From Mytilus trossulus (taxonomy: Eukaryota > Mollusca > Bivalvia > Mytilida > Mytilidae), in the NCBI RefSeq assembly GCF_036588685.1, contig NC_086375.1:52150955-52214954 (forward strand): a stretch of DNA of 64,000 nt. The letters run 5' to 3'. The stretch's first letter is position 1; the number at the start of each line of letters is the position of its first letter. The position numbers and the translations under genes are program-made. This document shows positions 1-9,440 of the stretch, one piece after another. The notes under the pieces are model-generated. The model was not told the origin of the DNA, did no database searches, and saw only the letters and a list, made by a program, of their open reading frames with translations.

Positions 1-365
1 CAGATATAGTTCAATACCAAGTCCTAACAAAGTTACATTTGATAATCAGTCATATTTTCAATGATTTATATTTCACACTTACAATTTACCATGAATTATG
101 TCATGACTAGAGGCCTTTGTATTATAGAAACATATTGCTGTTTGTGACCCTGTCCCTTGAGAAAGACATTGGCTTGGCTCATCTTTTGGTGATGGACAAT
201 TATCATACCAAGCATCATTAATATCTATAAAATTTTCTAAAGGTCAGAGCAGGACATGACTTTGTTTAGTAAGATATAGGGTATTAATGGCAAAACAGGT
301 GCGTGACCTTGACCATGCACACAATTCATCTTAATTATGACATGGCAGTATATGCATCAATAACA
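1..365. other. Non-coding, nothing recognised
   Basis: This is AT-rich sequence with no long open frame and no repeat shared with the rest of the window. It is probably intronic to the minus-strand PPP2R3-like gene whose N-terminal exon lies at 4501-4840, because transcription would run through here towards the window edge. That placement is inference. Confidence 0.4.
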
Positions 366-530
366 CCAGTGGGGGATCCAGAACTTTGCATAAGGGGGGC
401 CCATTGACTGACCTAAAAGGGGGGGGGGGGGGGGGGGCACTGCAGTCATGCTTCAGTGTTCCCTATATAATCAGACAAATTTATCCCATTAAAAGGGGCC
501 CAGGGTCACCACCCCCTGGAGTTGCCTACG
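366..530 (+). repeat. Short dispersed element, 'GGCCCA(C/T)TGACTGACC' family, copy 1
   Basis: It shares a series of blocks with 38591-38755: gtggggGATC(C/T)AGA near the start, GGGCCCAYTGACTGACC, CAGTCAYGCTTCAGTG and CCCTATATAA. An uninterrupted run of 19 G (419-437) sits in the middle. The 38.6 kb copy has ends that resemble inverted repeats (AGTGGCGGATC and ATCCGCCTCTGACCACT), so this looks like a hAT-type MITE. The 62-codon open frame here is repeat-derived, not a gene. Confidence 0.7.
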
Positions 531-2874
531 AATACAAAGTATCTTTAATTGCCTTCAAGACATTCAAAAGGTAAGTTCCAGTCATGAAAGGGAAAGAAAG
601 ACAAAATTTCACACACTGAATGTCTCCCCTGCTTTATTATGATTGAATTTTTGTTGAAAGTTTTTTATATAAAGATATTACTACAAGTATCACACTATTA
701 ATGATCCATGTAAATAAAGTCAAGATGAAGTCTAATGAACCCTGCCAGGATATATTTTCACTTTTCAATCAATCTATTAACCAAATATAGTTATCTGTTG
801 ATTATAGTTTTGAATTGACCAGACTATGAAAACTTAACAATCAATGCCAGTATGCTTAAATCATTCTTTAATCTTTAGTCTTTATGGCAGTCATTTTAAT
901 CTTGTACTTTGAGCCTAAAATGTATCTTGTGAGCCATTTCAAACTGATTTTCACATTTTATTCTTATTTCGTGTTTAATTTAACCCTGTCCAAGGTTGGT
1001 AGAGGGTTGAACGCTCAATAAGTATGTTCTATCCTACTACATTCTGTATGTGACTGTCTTAAATGATTCTCTTGTTGTCATTGGTTGTTGTCTGGGTTTT
1101 TTTTTATTTATCATAAATGAGGCAGATTGTATTCTCATTGGATTTATTAGTCAAGAGCTGACTATTAAGTAAGGACTTTGGTCACTGATGAGAGCAAAGC
1201 AATGACATAAAATTGCTAACAACCATGTTATTTAACTGGACTATACAATATCTCCTTTTAGCAATTGCAAAATTTAAAAAAAGATTTTTCATCAAATGAA
1301 CAATTTTAGTTTTATCATGGAAAAGAGGAACGAACTCAAGAATATTTTTAATAGGCTTGAATATAATCATAAATGTACTAAGCTTCCTACTGTTTTGAAT
1401 TTTAAATTAGAACACTTCAAAAGAACATCAAAGGGAACATTTAGTTTTTCTATCGGTTTCAACTGATTCAGAGGTTCAAAGGTCAAATATATTTCAATTA
1501 CTTCAACTTTCTTTGGCCATATTTGGTACTTGTTTTTAACCAACATCTTAAAGAACATATTTGCTAATTAGATCTCTTTTATTTCAGAGGATTTTGAAGA
1601 CAGATTCCAAATGTTTACAACAAAGATTGCCAATCGATAGCAAAAGTTTGCATTGACAATACATAAAAGGCAATACAGATTTTTATAGCTTTATTTTACT
1701 AAAAATGCAGGTAGTCATTTAATATCTCGTATTGAAGACATATACTGGGTAATATGCAAAGTGAAAAAAAACTTGCACTTCTTAAGGCCACTAGTGGGCA
1801 AAAAAAAGACCATACAGTTAATGTCTATTTTGTGTATTATATCTAGATCCTTTTATAGAAATATTAGTATTATATTACACAATGATACATATTTGTGTTT
1901 AATAAATTTGCCAAGTAAAACTTAGAATAAAATACACTTACCATGAGTAGCTTCATAGTATATATTTACACCATACTTTATATTGTTTAGTAGGGTATAT
2001 ATAGCCAGCTTTGTTTTACATTGTTGTTTTTGTGTATCAGTTACACTAAATAACACCCTTCGAATGACAGTTTCCTTTTCAGAACAATGGGTATATATAG
2101 AAGGAAGTTTTTATTTTCTCAATCAAATAAAAAATCAGAATAACTTTCAACAATAGAATATAAACGTAAATATCTAGTGTGAACCTTCTTTCAGAGGTAA
2201 TATTTATAAATGTCCTTATACTTTACACAAATATCTGATTTGTTCCACATGTATTTAATTGTTAAATGATTTTTTTTTTAAATATAAAAATGATTCTGAT
2301 TATATCTAAATATAAAGATGTCTGCTCCAAGATAAGAGAACATCAATCTGCACATTACTACACAGCTTAAAACATACAGTTTTTAAAAATAGTTCTCAAT
2401 TTTTTTTTAAGATAATCCTATGTAAAGGAATTAGATAAACCCAAGTACCATCATTGGTATGACCCAGACAAACCTACTTGTTCACCAATACTTAGACCAA
2501 AACAGCACAATAATACATGTTAATTTTTAAACCAAATCATGTCTTTACAAATATTGTATTCCAAGAAAGCGTAAGTTCTCCTTTTAAATATCTTACTTTG
2601 GTTAATTTTATTCAGCAAAATCTAGAACAAGACATGGTCAAAAGATAATAATGTAAACTGTTATGAATAATTTTGAATAAATAAGACTGAATTGTCTCTC
2701 TTTGTACATACAAAACATTACTGCATCTATTGGACACCATGCTGGAATGCCCAACTCAAACTTTCATGTCCATGTTCAGTGAACTGCGAATTCTTAATAC
2801 TTTTGTCATTGTAAAAGTAAGCATCATATGTATTAAATTTTAAGTTGATGTAACCACAATTCCATGGTATCTAC

Positions 2875-2970
2875 CATAAAATAAATCTACAGAGAGGGGC
2901 TAATGATACCAGAGGTACATTCATCTCATAGATTGAAAATAAACTGACAATGCCATGACTAAAATGTGAA
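2875..2970 (-). repeat. Fragment of Penelope-like 3' tail family
   Basis: The segment 'gagaggggctaatgataccagagg ... tcatagattgaaaataaactgacaatgccatga' matches the blocks at 45935-46165 and 52595-52880. Those blocks are 3' ends of a Penelope-like reverse-transcriptase element. Only a short piece is present here. Confidence 0.6.
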
Positions 2971-3263
2971 AGTGTTAGCTTATAGCTTTCCATCTCCAAA
3001 ATTAAAATTAATTCTTTTAAAAGCCTTAAAATTTCAACTTTATAGACAGATTTCTTTCTGTTAAACTTGATTGTTTTGGGAAAATATATCAACTTGTCAC
3101 CTACCTTAAAAGCTTGGAAATTATCAAATTGTACTTCATGTGTACAAAATTGTAAAACTAGGACTAGAAAAAAACATTGGTGAACAACTTCTGTTTCAAA
3201 AGATTATTAAATTATTAATAAGAACAAGCACTACTCTGTTATGGAGTGTTTTCCATTGGGCAT

Positions 3264-3341
3264 TTAAGCCGGGTGTGCCGACCACCTTCTTTTCAAAGCC
3301 GACCACCTTTCCATTATAGGAGGTGGTCGGCTTTTTTTTCA
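3264..3341. repeat. Hairpin with three copies of GCCGACCACC
   Basis: Two direct copies of GCCGACCACC (about 3278 and 3299) are followed by the inverse GGTGGTCGGC (about 3323). The last pair forms a perfect 11-bp stem around a 14-base loop and is followed by a T run. It looks like a bacterial terminator, but in this eukaryotic setting it is more likely the palindromic part of a MITE. No function can be assigned. Confidence 0.55.
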
Positions 3342-4257
3342 AATTCAGGATTTTTTTTCGGTTCCGCACCGTAAAAATTTTAATACAAATCGCGCCTCGC
3401 AGATTTGTTTTCATTGACAAAAATGGTGGATTGTCAAATTTCCATGTTTTCTTTTAATAATCGGGGGAATGGAAAGGCAGATGATGATGGTGATCAGGAA
3501 AATTCTATATTCCATATATATATATAAGTCAACTAAAACAGAAACCGGTAGTTGAAATGAAATTGTTGAAATTGAAAAAAAATTATCAAAACAACAGAAA
3601 AGGCACACAGGCGATCGTGAAGATAAACAGGTTAGGAACAATCACAATATGAGGAATATCCCTTAAATGAGAGACTGTCCTTCAGGCAAGGGGTCATATT
3701 ACTGTTGAAGAAAAGAAAAAGAAAAACTTAGATTTTTTACCTTAAAAGGGGGGAAATCGTTTTATTCGGTACAACTTTTCTCAAAGACTCGTGTCTATAA
3801 TGAGAAAAGGGCCAGAAACAAATATGTGCTAATTTGTTTCTCTTTAAATGTACCGCTCAAAAATGGGATAGTCATTACATTGAGAGGTTACCCCTCATTA
3901 CTGTTATCATTACTGTTCTGTGTACCAAAAATACAGCACTAAAGCAAGGAACAGGACAGAAACTTGGTTCGATGGGCCATGCATTCACAGATTTCGTTGG
4001 AGGAGGGAGCCATTATGATCTGCTATCCAAGATGCACAAAACTAATTTGTCAAATCATTTAATGAAAGGCTAGCAGTGATAGCAGAAGAATGGTTCAATT
4101 CCATTAAATGTGAATACAATACTTATCCTTTTATTTGTGACCCCAACCCACAGTAAGACTGAAAAAAAAATAAACCCGGTTGAAAATATTTTAAAAAATC
4201 ACCCGGTTGGAAGTGTTTTTTTCAAAACACCCATCTTACCTTAGTGAAAAAAGGAGA

Positions 4258-4390
4258 ACACTGTTATGAACATACTGTTGTGGGCTTTGCTCATTGTTGA
4301 CGGCTGTACGGTGACCTATAGTTGTTTGTGTCATTTTGGTCCTTAGTGGATAGTTCTTTCATTGGCAATCATACCACATCTTCTATATGT
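4258..4390 (-). repeat. Dispersed repeat 'family C' (SINE-like), reverse copy
   Basis: The segment 'gggctttgctcattgttgacggctgtacggtgacc ... cattggcaatcataccacatcttctat' matches reverse copies at 51230-51410 and forward copies at 50545-50640 and 59676-59935. It is a very common mussel repeat phrase from memory. The class is not proven; short length and variable 5' truncation suggest a SINE or the 3' end of a LINE. Confidence 0.75.
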
Positions 4391-4500
4391 TATGAACATT
4401 TCGGAAAATAAGACATTGTTCTATTACAATGTATAACTTAATAACTTGCATAAATGTAAAAGTCTTTTCTTTTCTTTTTATAATAATTATTATGACAAAC

Positions 4501-4840
4501 CTTAGTGCCTCCATTCCTGTGGTTGTTCTTGTTTGACAATGGTCTGCGAGGACTTCTAGGGCTTGGCAACTTAGAGGTTGGAGGAGAAAATGGTGGGGAA
4601 GTAGGGCGTAACCTTGGTGACTGTTTACCAGATGATGACCTTGGTGATGCCAATGAATAATGAGATAATGGTGTTGTCAACGCTTCTCCACGTGTCAGTT
4701 GTCGAAGATTTTCTTTCAGACTATTCTGTGTATCTGGTTCACTCAACCATCGTAAGAATAATTCATCAACTTTGAGCTTAAGGACAGGTTTGAGTGCCAT
4801 AATGAGTACTACAGCATTTGATGCTTTGGTTCCATTAGAA
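4501..4840 (-). CDS. PPP2R3B: PP2A regulatory subunit B'' (PPP2R3B-like), N-terminal exon
   Basis: The family binds the PP2A catalytic/scaffold core and directs substrate choice; EF-hands in the later part bind calcium. The exon reads MALKPVLKLKVDELFLRWLSE followed by a Ser/Pro/Arg-rich linker. This closely matches the start of human PPP2R3B, in which the same LKxKVDELFxxWLSE block precedes a Pro/Ser-rich linker. The ATG is at 4800. The coding part is exactly 100 codons to a donor (AAG|gtttgt) at 4501/4500. An acceptor (tttgatttcag-type) opens the exon at 4840, and the 13 codons between it and the ATG are also open, so coding could begin in an earlier exon. The EF-hand exons are not in the window; they should lie beyond position 1. 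Only the N-terminus is seen, so R3A or R3B identity is not settled. Confidence 0.82.
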
Positions 4841-5107
4841 CTGAAATCAATAAAACAACATCATAAAATAAATGCAGTGTCTGGGTATACCTTCATGCGG
4901 GTACGAATAGTAAAATTGCCGTTCGTAGGCTACACATACCCACATCCAGTTATATAATAAAATGCCATCGCATCAGGAGTAAAACATGAAATATATACAG
5001 AATGTGTTGCAATTAGTGAATAAATTGATTGAAAGTTAAAAACTACTCAGAAATTTTATAATTATTTATATAGAGGTAAGTGAACAGTTTACTAAATTTA
5101 TACTTAC

Positions 5108-5256
5108 ATTGTAATCTTTAGCTTCATCATTGTTATGTAAATTTATACATGATATTTTGTAAAGTTTCAGAACATCTGTATTTGGACTGAATTGCCAGAG
5201 CTCAGTCACAGGGGAATGAATCATTAATCGACGGTGACACATAGCCACCCGACCCT
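5108..5256 (-). CDS. Unidentified coding exon upstream of PPP2R3-like exon
   Basis: This 149-base minus-strand exon has a clear acceptor (ctgtaacag|AGGG) and a consensus donor (AAT|gtaagt at 5108/5107). It is open throughout in the frame GRVAMCHRRLMIHSPVTELW and has the composition of real protein (Cys, Trp, buried hydrophobics). I do not recognise the family; it could be a beta-propeller or similar fold. It starts needing one base from an upstream exon and ends in phase 0. The next candidate exon (4840-4501) needs two preceding bases to keep its frame, so joining them directly gives a stop after one codon. Either the two belong to different transcripts or genes, or the downstream exon uses its own internal ATG. 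Confidence 0.5.
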
Positions 5257-5367
5257 CTGTTACAGTATCATGAATTAGAAGTCAATTAATTCTATACAAT
5301 TAAAGTTTAACAAAAAACATTTTTCATGTATTCATGGAGGCAAAAAATTCCAAACAAATTAGATAGG

Positions 5368-5595
5368 TAAAAGGCCTAATACAAGGTATTTGTTGTAATC
5401 TATGTGTAGTATCAAATCGAATTTGCCGCGTTTCATTCGTAAGTCAAGTCTGAGACTACTATGAAAAGGTCTAATACAAGATATTTGTTTTTAAAGTGAA
5501 GTATTAAATTGAATTTGCGGCATTTCATTCATAAGTCAGGTCAGAGACTACTATATACATGTATGTGTTATAGTAGTGTCAGGTCAATTTTTTTT
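5368..5595. repeat. Tandem duplication of about 95 bp ending in a palindromic block
   Basis: Two diverged copies of 'aaaagg(c/t)ctaatacaaggtatttgtt ... tttcattcgtaagtcaagtctgagactactat' lie at about 5368-5463 and 5464-5556. The second runs into 'gagactactatatacatgtatgtgttatagtagtgtc', a near-palindrome of the same kind as the perfect one at 8121-8157. It is probably the decayed end of a related inverted-repeat element. Confidence 0.65.
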
Positions 5596-5879
5596 ATGTT
5601 GAATAGTTTTCTTATTTTAAACCATTCTTAATATAAAGGATATATGCCTACTTTTAGTACATTTCAAATGGAATGTCCTTTCCACTTTAAACTTGGTGTG
5701 ACTAAAGATAGAAAAAAAATGATTGCGAGGGAAGCTGCAAAATGTTTATTTGATCTGACATCTTCTGTTTATCATTTTACTAAAAGATTACTTTTTAAAT
5801 CTCATGTAGGTATTATTCAAATTCAGTAAAATTAATTCTTTAAATTTGCATTTACATTTTATAATAGTATTAATTTATA

Positions 5880-6840
5880 TCATGTTTTTTTTTTCTTTTT
5901 TCAGGGACTGAGGGACTTTCTATATCTATACTAGAAAGTTTTTGAGCGACTGTACAGTGATTTTATTGTCGAGCCTTTGACTTTAGTTGAAAAAGCAAGA
6001 CTAAGCAATCCCACTTTCTGGCGGCGGCGGCGTCGGCGTCCACAAATATTCACTCTGTGGTTAAAGTTTTTGAAATTTTAATAACTTTCTTAAACTATAC
6101 TGGATTTCTACCAAACTTGGACAGAAGCTTGTTTATGATCATAAGATAGTATCCAGAAGTAAATTTTGTAAAAATAAAATTCCATTTTTTCCGTATTTTA
6201 CTTATAAAGGGACTTAGGTTTTTCTGCAGGGGAAACATTACATTCACTCTGTGGTTAAAGTTTTTAGAATTTTAATAACTTTCTTAAACCATTGTAAACT
6301 ATCCTTGGTTTGAACCAAACTTTGACAGAAGCTTGTTTATGATCATAAGATAGTATCCAGAGGTAAATTTTGTAAAAAAATAAATCCATTTTTTCCGTAT
6401 TTTACTTTTAAATGGACTTAGTTTTTCTGCTGGGAAACATTACATTCACTCTGTGGTTAAAGTATTTAAAATTTTTATAACTTTCTTAAACTATTCTGGG
6501 TTTGTACCAAACTTGGACAGAAGCTTGTTTATGATCATAAGATAGTATCCAGAAGTAAATTTTGTAAAAAGATAACTCCATTTTTTCTGTATTTTACTTT
6601 TAAAGGGACTTAGATTTTCTTCCAGTTAAAATTACATACAGTCGGCAGTTACAGTTTTCAAAACATTAATTAAATTCATTAACTATCCTAGATTTTTACC
6701 AAACTTGGACAGAAGCTTCTTACAATGAAAAGATAGTATCAAGAGGAATATTTTTATTGATTTTTTTCCTCTTTTTTTGTAGAGCCTGCGATTACAGCAA
6801 AAGCAGGTGAGACACTAGGTACCACGGAACCCTTGCAAAT
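5880..6840 (+). repeat. Composite repeat with four tandem units of about 195 bp
   Basis: Units begin with (a)ttcactctgtggttaaag near 6047, 6241 and 6443; a fourth, more decayed unit begins near 6631. Each contains 'accaaacttggacagaagctt' and 'atcataagatagtatccagaag'. A GC-rich GGCGGCGGCGGCGTCGGCGTCC block (6020-6040) precedes the array. From memory the accaaacttggacagaagctt phrase is widespread in bivalve genomes as a non-coding element. The open frame at 5644-5829 beside it has no supporting features. Confidence 0.8.
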
Positions 6841-8042
6841 TTTTTTTTAGTATATAGTGTTGCGTTGTGTGTATATACATGTAATTGAATGTGTTGAAGT
6901 CAGTCTACAATTTGGCCAAATATTCACAATGTATCATGTTGTTTATAGCTACATGTAGCTGCTACTAGGACTAGGTTATAAGTTTCTGTAAATTCAAATT
7001 GAATTACTATTAGTAAAACAAATACCAAAAACACAGTCACACTGCTGTTCATTGATCACTTGTCATCAGTGTTTTTACCCATCCAAGCTGAATTTTTTAT
7101 TTGAGAAAAATGTTATTTTCATTATTAATCCATCAAAGACAATTCATATAACAATCAGTGATATCAATGATTTCAAATGATACCTTATCAGCAATCAAAA
7201 TTCAATCAACAGTAATTAAAAGTAATTATAAAATAAAGTGTAACAATGCAGCAAAGAATTTTATTTAATTAATATAAATTTGGCAAATATTCTGTATTTA
7301 ACTTTTAATAGATATACATGTACATAAATTTCAATATATATGTATATATATTTCGTTTATTATTGTAACACATACATATCATAAATGAATGTAGGGCGAA
7401 CGAACCCAGGGCGAACAAACTCAGTGCGAACGAACCTAGGGCGAACATGTAATCAGGGCGAATGATCCCGATAACGTCCAAAATCAGGTCAATCACACTG
7501 CTACATTTCAAAGGAATATCAAGTGTTATTCAACAAACTACACGTATTTTGTCTAGATCATTTTACACGAGCTTGAAGAGTCTACCTGATCTAATTTTGA
7601 TTCTAAATTCTCATTGGAAACATGACGCTAAAAGTTGTTGCCATGCATTGTATATTTGTTGCATAGACAGTTTAAGTTTGTCTTTATGAACCATAACTTA
7701 AATAGATATATTTTTGTGTTATAGAACTTATATACCGTGTATATATATTGGGTTAAGTTCAATTTGTTAGATTAAAACAAGTAGAATCTTGCCGCCTGGG
7801 AGCACCATTACCGGAAGTTATGTATACTGTGTAATACGAATACCGTGTCTGTAAACAAAATATCCGGAAACGGTTGCACTGCTCATCTCCTTTGAAATTC
7901 GTGTATCCGAGTCTTTTATTTTTTTTATGAGTTAAACACATAAGATAAAGACTATACTAACACATATGGTAAAATATATTGACATTATTATGAGTGCATG
8001 AAAAACACATTTTTTTTGCTGATATTTTATCAGGGATAACGG
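6841..8042. other. Gene-free stretch with a small GCGAAC tandem
   Basis: The DNA is AT-rich with no supportable exon. At about 7393-7466 the phrase GGGCGAACGAACCCA is repeated about five times with decay (GGCGAACAAAC, GTGCGAACGAACC and so on). At 7785-7880 the local GC rises and two TTCCGG (ETS-type) motifs occur near a minus-strand ATG. This could be a weak promoter-like patch for the minus-strand exon at 5108-5256, but I do not rate it as demonstrated. Confidence 0.35.
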
Positions 8043-8199
8043 CCACAGGCACTTGTTTCTCATCCATAAAGGTCGACTATCCATATAAATAGAAGCTTCT
8101 ATTTATATGGATAGTCGACCCTGAGACTACTATAACACAGTGTTATAGTAGTCTCAGGTCGACCTGAGGCTTCCTATAGATAGAAACAAGTGCCCGTGG
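8043..8199. mobile_element. Nested-palindrome MITE with 18-bp TIRs
   Basis: The ends CCACAGGCACTTGTTTCT and AGAAACAAGTGCCCGTGG are inverted repeats with one mismatch. Between them is a perfect 50-bp palindrome at 8071-8120 (25-bp arms centred on AGAAG/CTTCT). It is followed immediately by a second perfect palindrome at 8121-8157 (18-bp arms). GGATAAC occurs on both sides of the element (directly on the right, two bases away on the left), a likely target duplication. A related copy lies at 37719-37790 and an isolated end (ACAAGTGCCTGTG) at about 39849. Confidence 0.75.
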
Positions 8200-8479
8200 G
8201 GATAACCCATGAAAGCTCTAAAGCTTGTTTCCAATGGGGTCCTTTCATGTAAACGGCTTATAGTTTAGACATACAAAAAAAGATAACACACAAATTAATA
8301 TGACATAAAAATTCATATAAAAATAATTTATAAAAATATGATTAATGATATAAAAAGGAGTCTGATCATGCATGAAGCCGCACTATAACTTTTGGTCATG
8401 TGCTTTTTGACGCTAATTTTGAATGGCTTTATTTTCTTTAATTTTTTTGCCATTAAAATAAAAAGTGTCTTTTCTTGAG

Positions 8480-8732
8480 TGGGTCTCATTGGGGTCTAAG
8501 CGTGACGCCGGATTGTCGATTTTTAATAAGCGTGAAACGTGAAAGTCAAGTTATTGTGCTGTGAAAACGGGAAATGAGGTCTTGTGGGACCCTGGAAATG
8601 ACAAAAAAATGAGAATTGCTTACGTACATAGTGTAAGCGGGATACGGGAATCTGACAAATCAGTAAGCGGGATACGGGAATCTGACAAATCAGTAAGCGG
8701 GATCCGGGATCGGAACCCCCCAATGAGACCCC
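8480..8732. mobile_element. MITE with GGGTCTCATTGGGG terminal inverted repeats
   Basis: Left end GGGTCTCATTGGGGTC (8481-8496) and right end CCCCCAATGAGACCC form inverted repeats of about 15 bp. The flanks TCTTGAGT and TCTTGACT look like an 8-bp target duplication with one change, as in hAT elements. Inside, a 34-bp unit (AGTAAGCGGGATACGGGAAT...) is repeated about 2.3 times at 8632-8712. The open frames on both strands here come from the repeat. No transposase is present. Confidence 0.72.
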
Positions 8733-8994
8733 CTCTTGACTCTAAACCGGAGGAACCCAGAAATTATATTTACTATTTCGTGTGAAATGATGATGTAAAT
8801 CTTGTCTCACCTTTGTAAAATTTGAATACACATAATTTGGGCAATGGTGGTAATAAATATTTTGTACATGGTTTACACGATTTTCAATATTAACATAACC
8901 AATACTATTTAATACTTTATGGTCAACTTTTTATCTATATCCAGTGGTGTTTTTTTTTATATAAATCTAACAAATTTGTTTTGTAATACTAAGT

Positions 8995-9440
8995 CTTGTA
9001 ACTTATCTTAATATTTTTTGCTGACACCAGCATGTCATGCAGAACAGACAGAGTCAAAATGAAATTGAATTAAAGCTGCAACTATAATTTTTCTTGATTG
9101 TTTTGATAAACATTTTGCCTGTCTGTATAGGAATTTTACTTCTATCTTGAATTTATTTTTTGAATAATATTAATTTTTTTTAAATCTTCAGAAAGAGAAA
9201 TTTCTATATTAAGGCCTAAATATTTCACATTTTTTTGCGGGGAAATTGTGTAATTATTACGAGTAGCATCAAAGTTACGGATTTTAGATAATTTACGTTT
9301 TGACCCAAACAGAATAGTTTCTGTTTTCCCCAAATGAAGTTATAATTTATTATCAATCAGCTATTTGCCACAAGATTCAAGTTCCTCACCCAGTTTCTCA
9401 GATATAACTACTGTGTTCTTATGTGAGTATAGTAGGGTTA
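8995..9440 (-). pseudogene. LINE reverse transcriptase, 3' part (CR1/Jockey-like)
   Basis: The minus-strand translation gives an RT thumb-side segment: ELGEELESCGK, then GKTETILFGSKRKL, then NVKYLGLNI, then KFLYRQAKCLS and a Leu/Ile-Gln-His-Phe-Asp block. These are the usual order after the YADD box in non-LTR reverse transcriptases. Stops interrupt the frame. Its upstream half is at 11879-12545; a 2.4 kb element separates the two. Inactive. Confidence 0.82.

Larger units (their letters stand above)
531..4257. other. Long gene-free stretch, probable intron
   Basis: About 3.7 kb of AT-rich DNA with only short open frames and no exon I can support on either strand. It contains a fragment of the Penelope-like 3' tail family (about 2875-2970) and a GC-rich hairpin at 3264-3341. 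It lies downstream, on the minus strand, of the PPP2R3-like exon, so it is most simply part of that gene's next intron. Confidence 0.45.

Noticed and set aside
3299..3341. Hairpin followed by T run, like a rho-independent terminator
   Set aside because: The setting is eukaryotic and the stem motif is repeated three times locally, fitting a repeat element rather than a terminator.
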